A DNA stretch of 53,243 bases from Polynucleobacter meluiroseus (GTDB lineage Bacteria; Pseudomonadota; Gammaproteobacteria; Burkholderiales; Burkholderiaceae): positions 1 through 53,243 of the forward strand of contig CAMDKY010000008.1 of NCBI GenBank assembly GCA_945901245.1. Direction: 5' to 3'. Positions 52,045 to 53,243 of this stretch are shown here, one piece after another. Each line of letters starts with the position of its first letter. Within the stretch, counting starts at the first letter, position 1. The notes under the pieces are model-generated. The model saw only the letters and a program-made list of their open reading frames with translations, was not told the DNA's origin and did no database searches. The position numbers and the translations under genes are program-made.

Positions 52045-52905
52045 TCATAACGCAATTTGACGTTGTTCGAACGCCATTGGACTTAATTGGGCAAGATGCT
52101 TGTGACGCCTCACCCGATTGTAGAACTCTTCGATGTATTCAAAGATTTCTGATTTGGCTTGTGCCCTAGTGGGATAAATCCGTTTCTTAATTAATTCGCT
52201 TTTGAGGCTGCTAAAAAAGGATTCAGCAACTGCGTTATCCCAGCAGTTGCCACGCCTGCTCATGCTCGGGCTTAATCGATGGTCTTTGCACCAGCGAGCA
52301 AACTCATCACTGCCAAACTGGCTGCCTTGGTCGGAGTGGATGATGAGCCCATTCTTGGGCTTTCTGCGCCAAACTGCCATGGTCAAGGCATCCAGAACCA
52401 AGCGGGTTTCCATGCGTGCCTGCATGCTCCAGCCCACCACTAATCTGGAGTGCAGATCAATCACCACTGCTAAGTAAAGCCAGCCTTCATGAGTACGGAC
52501 ATAGGTAATGTCAGTGACCCAAGCTTGATCGGGGGCGTCATGGGTAAATTGACGCTGTAATTGATTGGGGGAGACCAAAGACGGTCTACCGATCCGATAT
52601 CGCGGGCGCTTATAACCGCGGATGGAGCGCAGTTGTGAAGCCTTCATGAGTCTTGCCACGCGGTTCTCACTGCAACTAATCCCTGCTTCTTTGAGGTCAT
52701 GGTAAATCCGTGGACTGCCATAAATGCCTATACTTTGATCATAGTAGTAGCGGATCTGTGCCGATAACTTGGCGTTCTCCAGAGCCCGAGGTGACTGGGG
52801 TTCCTTGAGCCAAGCGTAATAGCCACTGCGGTGCACCTTCAGAACCCGGCACATGCTCAAAAGCCGGAACTCCTGGCGATGCTCTTTGATAAACGCGTAC
52901 TTCAC
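52045..52905 (-). CDS. IS3-family transposase OrfB (DDE catalytic domain)
   Basis: The 286-residue catalytic part of the transposase. It opens with a helix-turn-helix_21-like region (HRSGYYAWLKEP; IYGSPRIYHDLKEAG; RVARLMKAS) and then the retroviral-type integrase core: first Asp in DQAWVTDITYV, second Asp in LIIHSDQGSQFGS, and Glu in CWDNAVAESFFSSLKSE, giving an intact DDE triad with the IS3 spacing. The start is GTG at 52905, overlapping the orfA stop (GTGA); the functional protein is expected to be the OrfAB fusion made by -1 frameshifting. Confidence 0.95.
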   Translation of the reverse strand: MKYAFIKEHRQEFRLLSMCRVLKVHRSGYYAWLKEPQSPRALENAKLSAQIRYYYDQSIGIYGSPRIYHDLKEAGISCSENRVARLMKASQLRSIRGYKRPRYRIGRPSLVSPNQLQRQFTHDAPDQAWVTDITYVRTHEGWLYLAVVIDLHSRLVVGWSMQARMETRLVLDALTMAVWRRKPKNGLIIHSDQGSQFGSDEFARWCKDHRLSPSMSRRGNCWDNAVAESFFSSLKSELIKKRIYPTRAQAKSEIFEYIEEFYNRVRRHKHLAQLSPMAFEQRQIAL

Positions 52906-53183
52906 TCGGACACTTTGGCAAAGTACGCGGCGGCCTTTTTTAGGATGTCGCGCTCTTCAGTGGTTCGCCTGAGCTCTGCTTTGAGTTTGGTCATCTCGGC
53001 TTGCAGCGCTTTGACGTCTTCTATTGGTTTCTCATCTGACCCCTTGAGTTTTCGGGTCCAGGTATACAGCAGACCCACAGGAACGCCTAAACGACTAGCG
53101 ACATCTGTGGCTGAATGACCTTTTTCAAGAATTTGTTTAACCGCCTCTAATTTGAACTCAGTTGTGTATTTGGTTCGCTTCAT
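52902..53183 (-). CDS. IS3-family transposase OrfA (helix-turn-helix)
   Basis: A 93-residue DNA-binding protein of the HTH_Tnp_1 type: KRTKYTTEFKLEAVKQILEK, then the helix-turn-helix GHSATDVASRLGVPVGLLYTW at about residues 22-42, and a leucine-zipper-like segment (about 58-85: VKALQAEMTKLKAELRRTTE). In IS3 elements OrfA binds the ends and regulates transposition. Near its end lies a slippery heptamer allowing fusion with OrfB. Confidence 0.94.
   Translation of the reverse strand: MKRTKYTTEFKLEAVKQILEKGHSATDVASRLGVPVGLLYTWTRKLKGSDEKPIEDVKALQAEMTKLKAELRRTTEERDILKKAAAYFAKVSE
52935..52941 (-). promoter_or_regulatory. Slippery heptamer A AAA AAG for -1 frameshifting
   Basis: On the minus strand A-AAA-AAG occupies 52941 to 52935 in exactly the phase required: orfA codons 81-83 read CTA AAA AAG. 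After a -1 slip the frame runs through GGC CGC CGC GTA without a stop into orfB. This is the standard signal of IS3-family elements for making OrfAB. Confidence 0.85.
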
Positions 53184-53215
53184 AACTACTCCCTTGATTC
53201 ATTGTTGACAATATT

Positions 53216-53243
53216 AACTGTCTACTGAATCGGGGGAATGCCA
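53216..53243 (-). repeat. Right terminal inverted repeat of the IS element
   Basis: The last 12 bases of the window, GGGGGAATGCCA, are the exact reverse complement of the left tip. The orfA start at 53183 lies 32 bases inside it, leaving little room for the IS promoter, which probably overlaps the repeat. Confidence 0.85.

Larger units (their letters stand above)
52016..53243 (-). mobile_element. Complete IS3-family insertion sequence, 1228 bp
   Basis: Terminal inverted repeats share a perfect 12-base tip, TGGCATTCCCCC, and match at 23 of 28 positions. The element carries orfA and orfB on the minus strand with a -1 frameshift signal, the standard IS3-family plan, and ends in 5'-TG...CA-3'. 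Length is typical. The right tip coincides with the last base of the window, so the target-site duplication cannot be checked. It is inserted in the primase-like gene and is oriented against it. Confidence 0.92.

Noticed and set aside
49139..53243. Defence system cargo in the accessory region
   Set aside because: Only recombinases, a primase-like fragment and an IS are present; no nuclease, toxin, methylase or similar gene is visible inside the window.

Overview
The window reads as the chromosome of a betaproteobacterium of the order Burkholderiales. Protein sequences and gene order (hrcA-hemH-grpE-dnaK-dnaJ opposite nadK-recN; glnE beside a yhdP-type gene, nit and tldD; oxyR-ubiA; split pntA) look most like Polynucleobacter, a compact freshwater heterotroph. 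No rRNA or tRNA gene and no CRISPR array was seen. Gene density is very high: many neighbours overlap by 1-12 bases and only one gap exceeds 300 bases.

Region 1 (1-6572): the 3' end of miaA, purM on the opposite strand, then a chain of overlapping genes (AI-2E-type permease, hda, HAD-IB phosphatase, pcnB), followed by folK and panB. Region 2 (6586-12674, minus strand): the chaperone cluster hrcA, hemH, grpE, dnaK, dnaJ. Good sigma-32-type promoters lie before grpE and dnaK, and a strong hairpin sits between dnaK and dnaJ. Region 3 (12712-25957): nadK, recN, glnE (minus), a 1405-residue AsmA/YhdP-type envelope protein, a nitrilase-family amidase, tldD and aroG. Region 4 (25979-36002): a PduO-type cobalamin adenosyltransferase, glcDEF-yggS-proC, and opposite them recG-oxyR-ubiA. 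Region 5 (36033-49138): queA-tgt-yajC-secDF, waaA-purB (minus), a glutathione transferase, mnmA (minus) and the three-gene proton-pumping transhydrogenase. Nearly all of this is core metabolism and housekeeping.

Region 6 (49139-53243) is accessory DNA. Directly after pntB come two different tyrosine recombinases in tandem. They are followed by the window's only long non-coding stretch (51458-51853), which contains repeated hexamers, a candidate promoter and a possible two-domain RNA fold. This stretch leads into the start of a gene resembling a bifunctional primase-polymerase. That gene is cut after 54 codons by a complete IS3-family element (52016-53243) whose right inverted repeat ends exactly on the last base of the window. 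The simplest reading is the left edge of an integrated satellite or genomic island, with the contig broken at a repeated insertion sequence. The rest of the island, and any cargo, lies outside the window.
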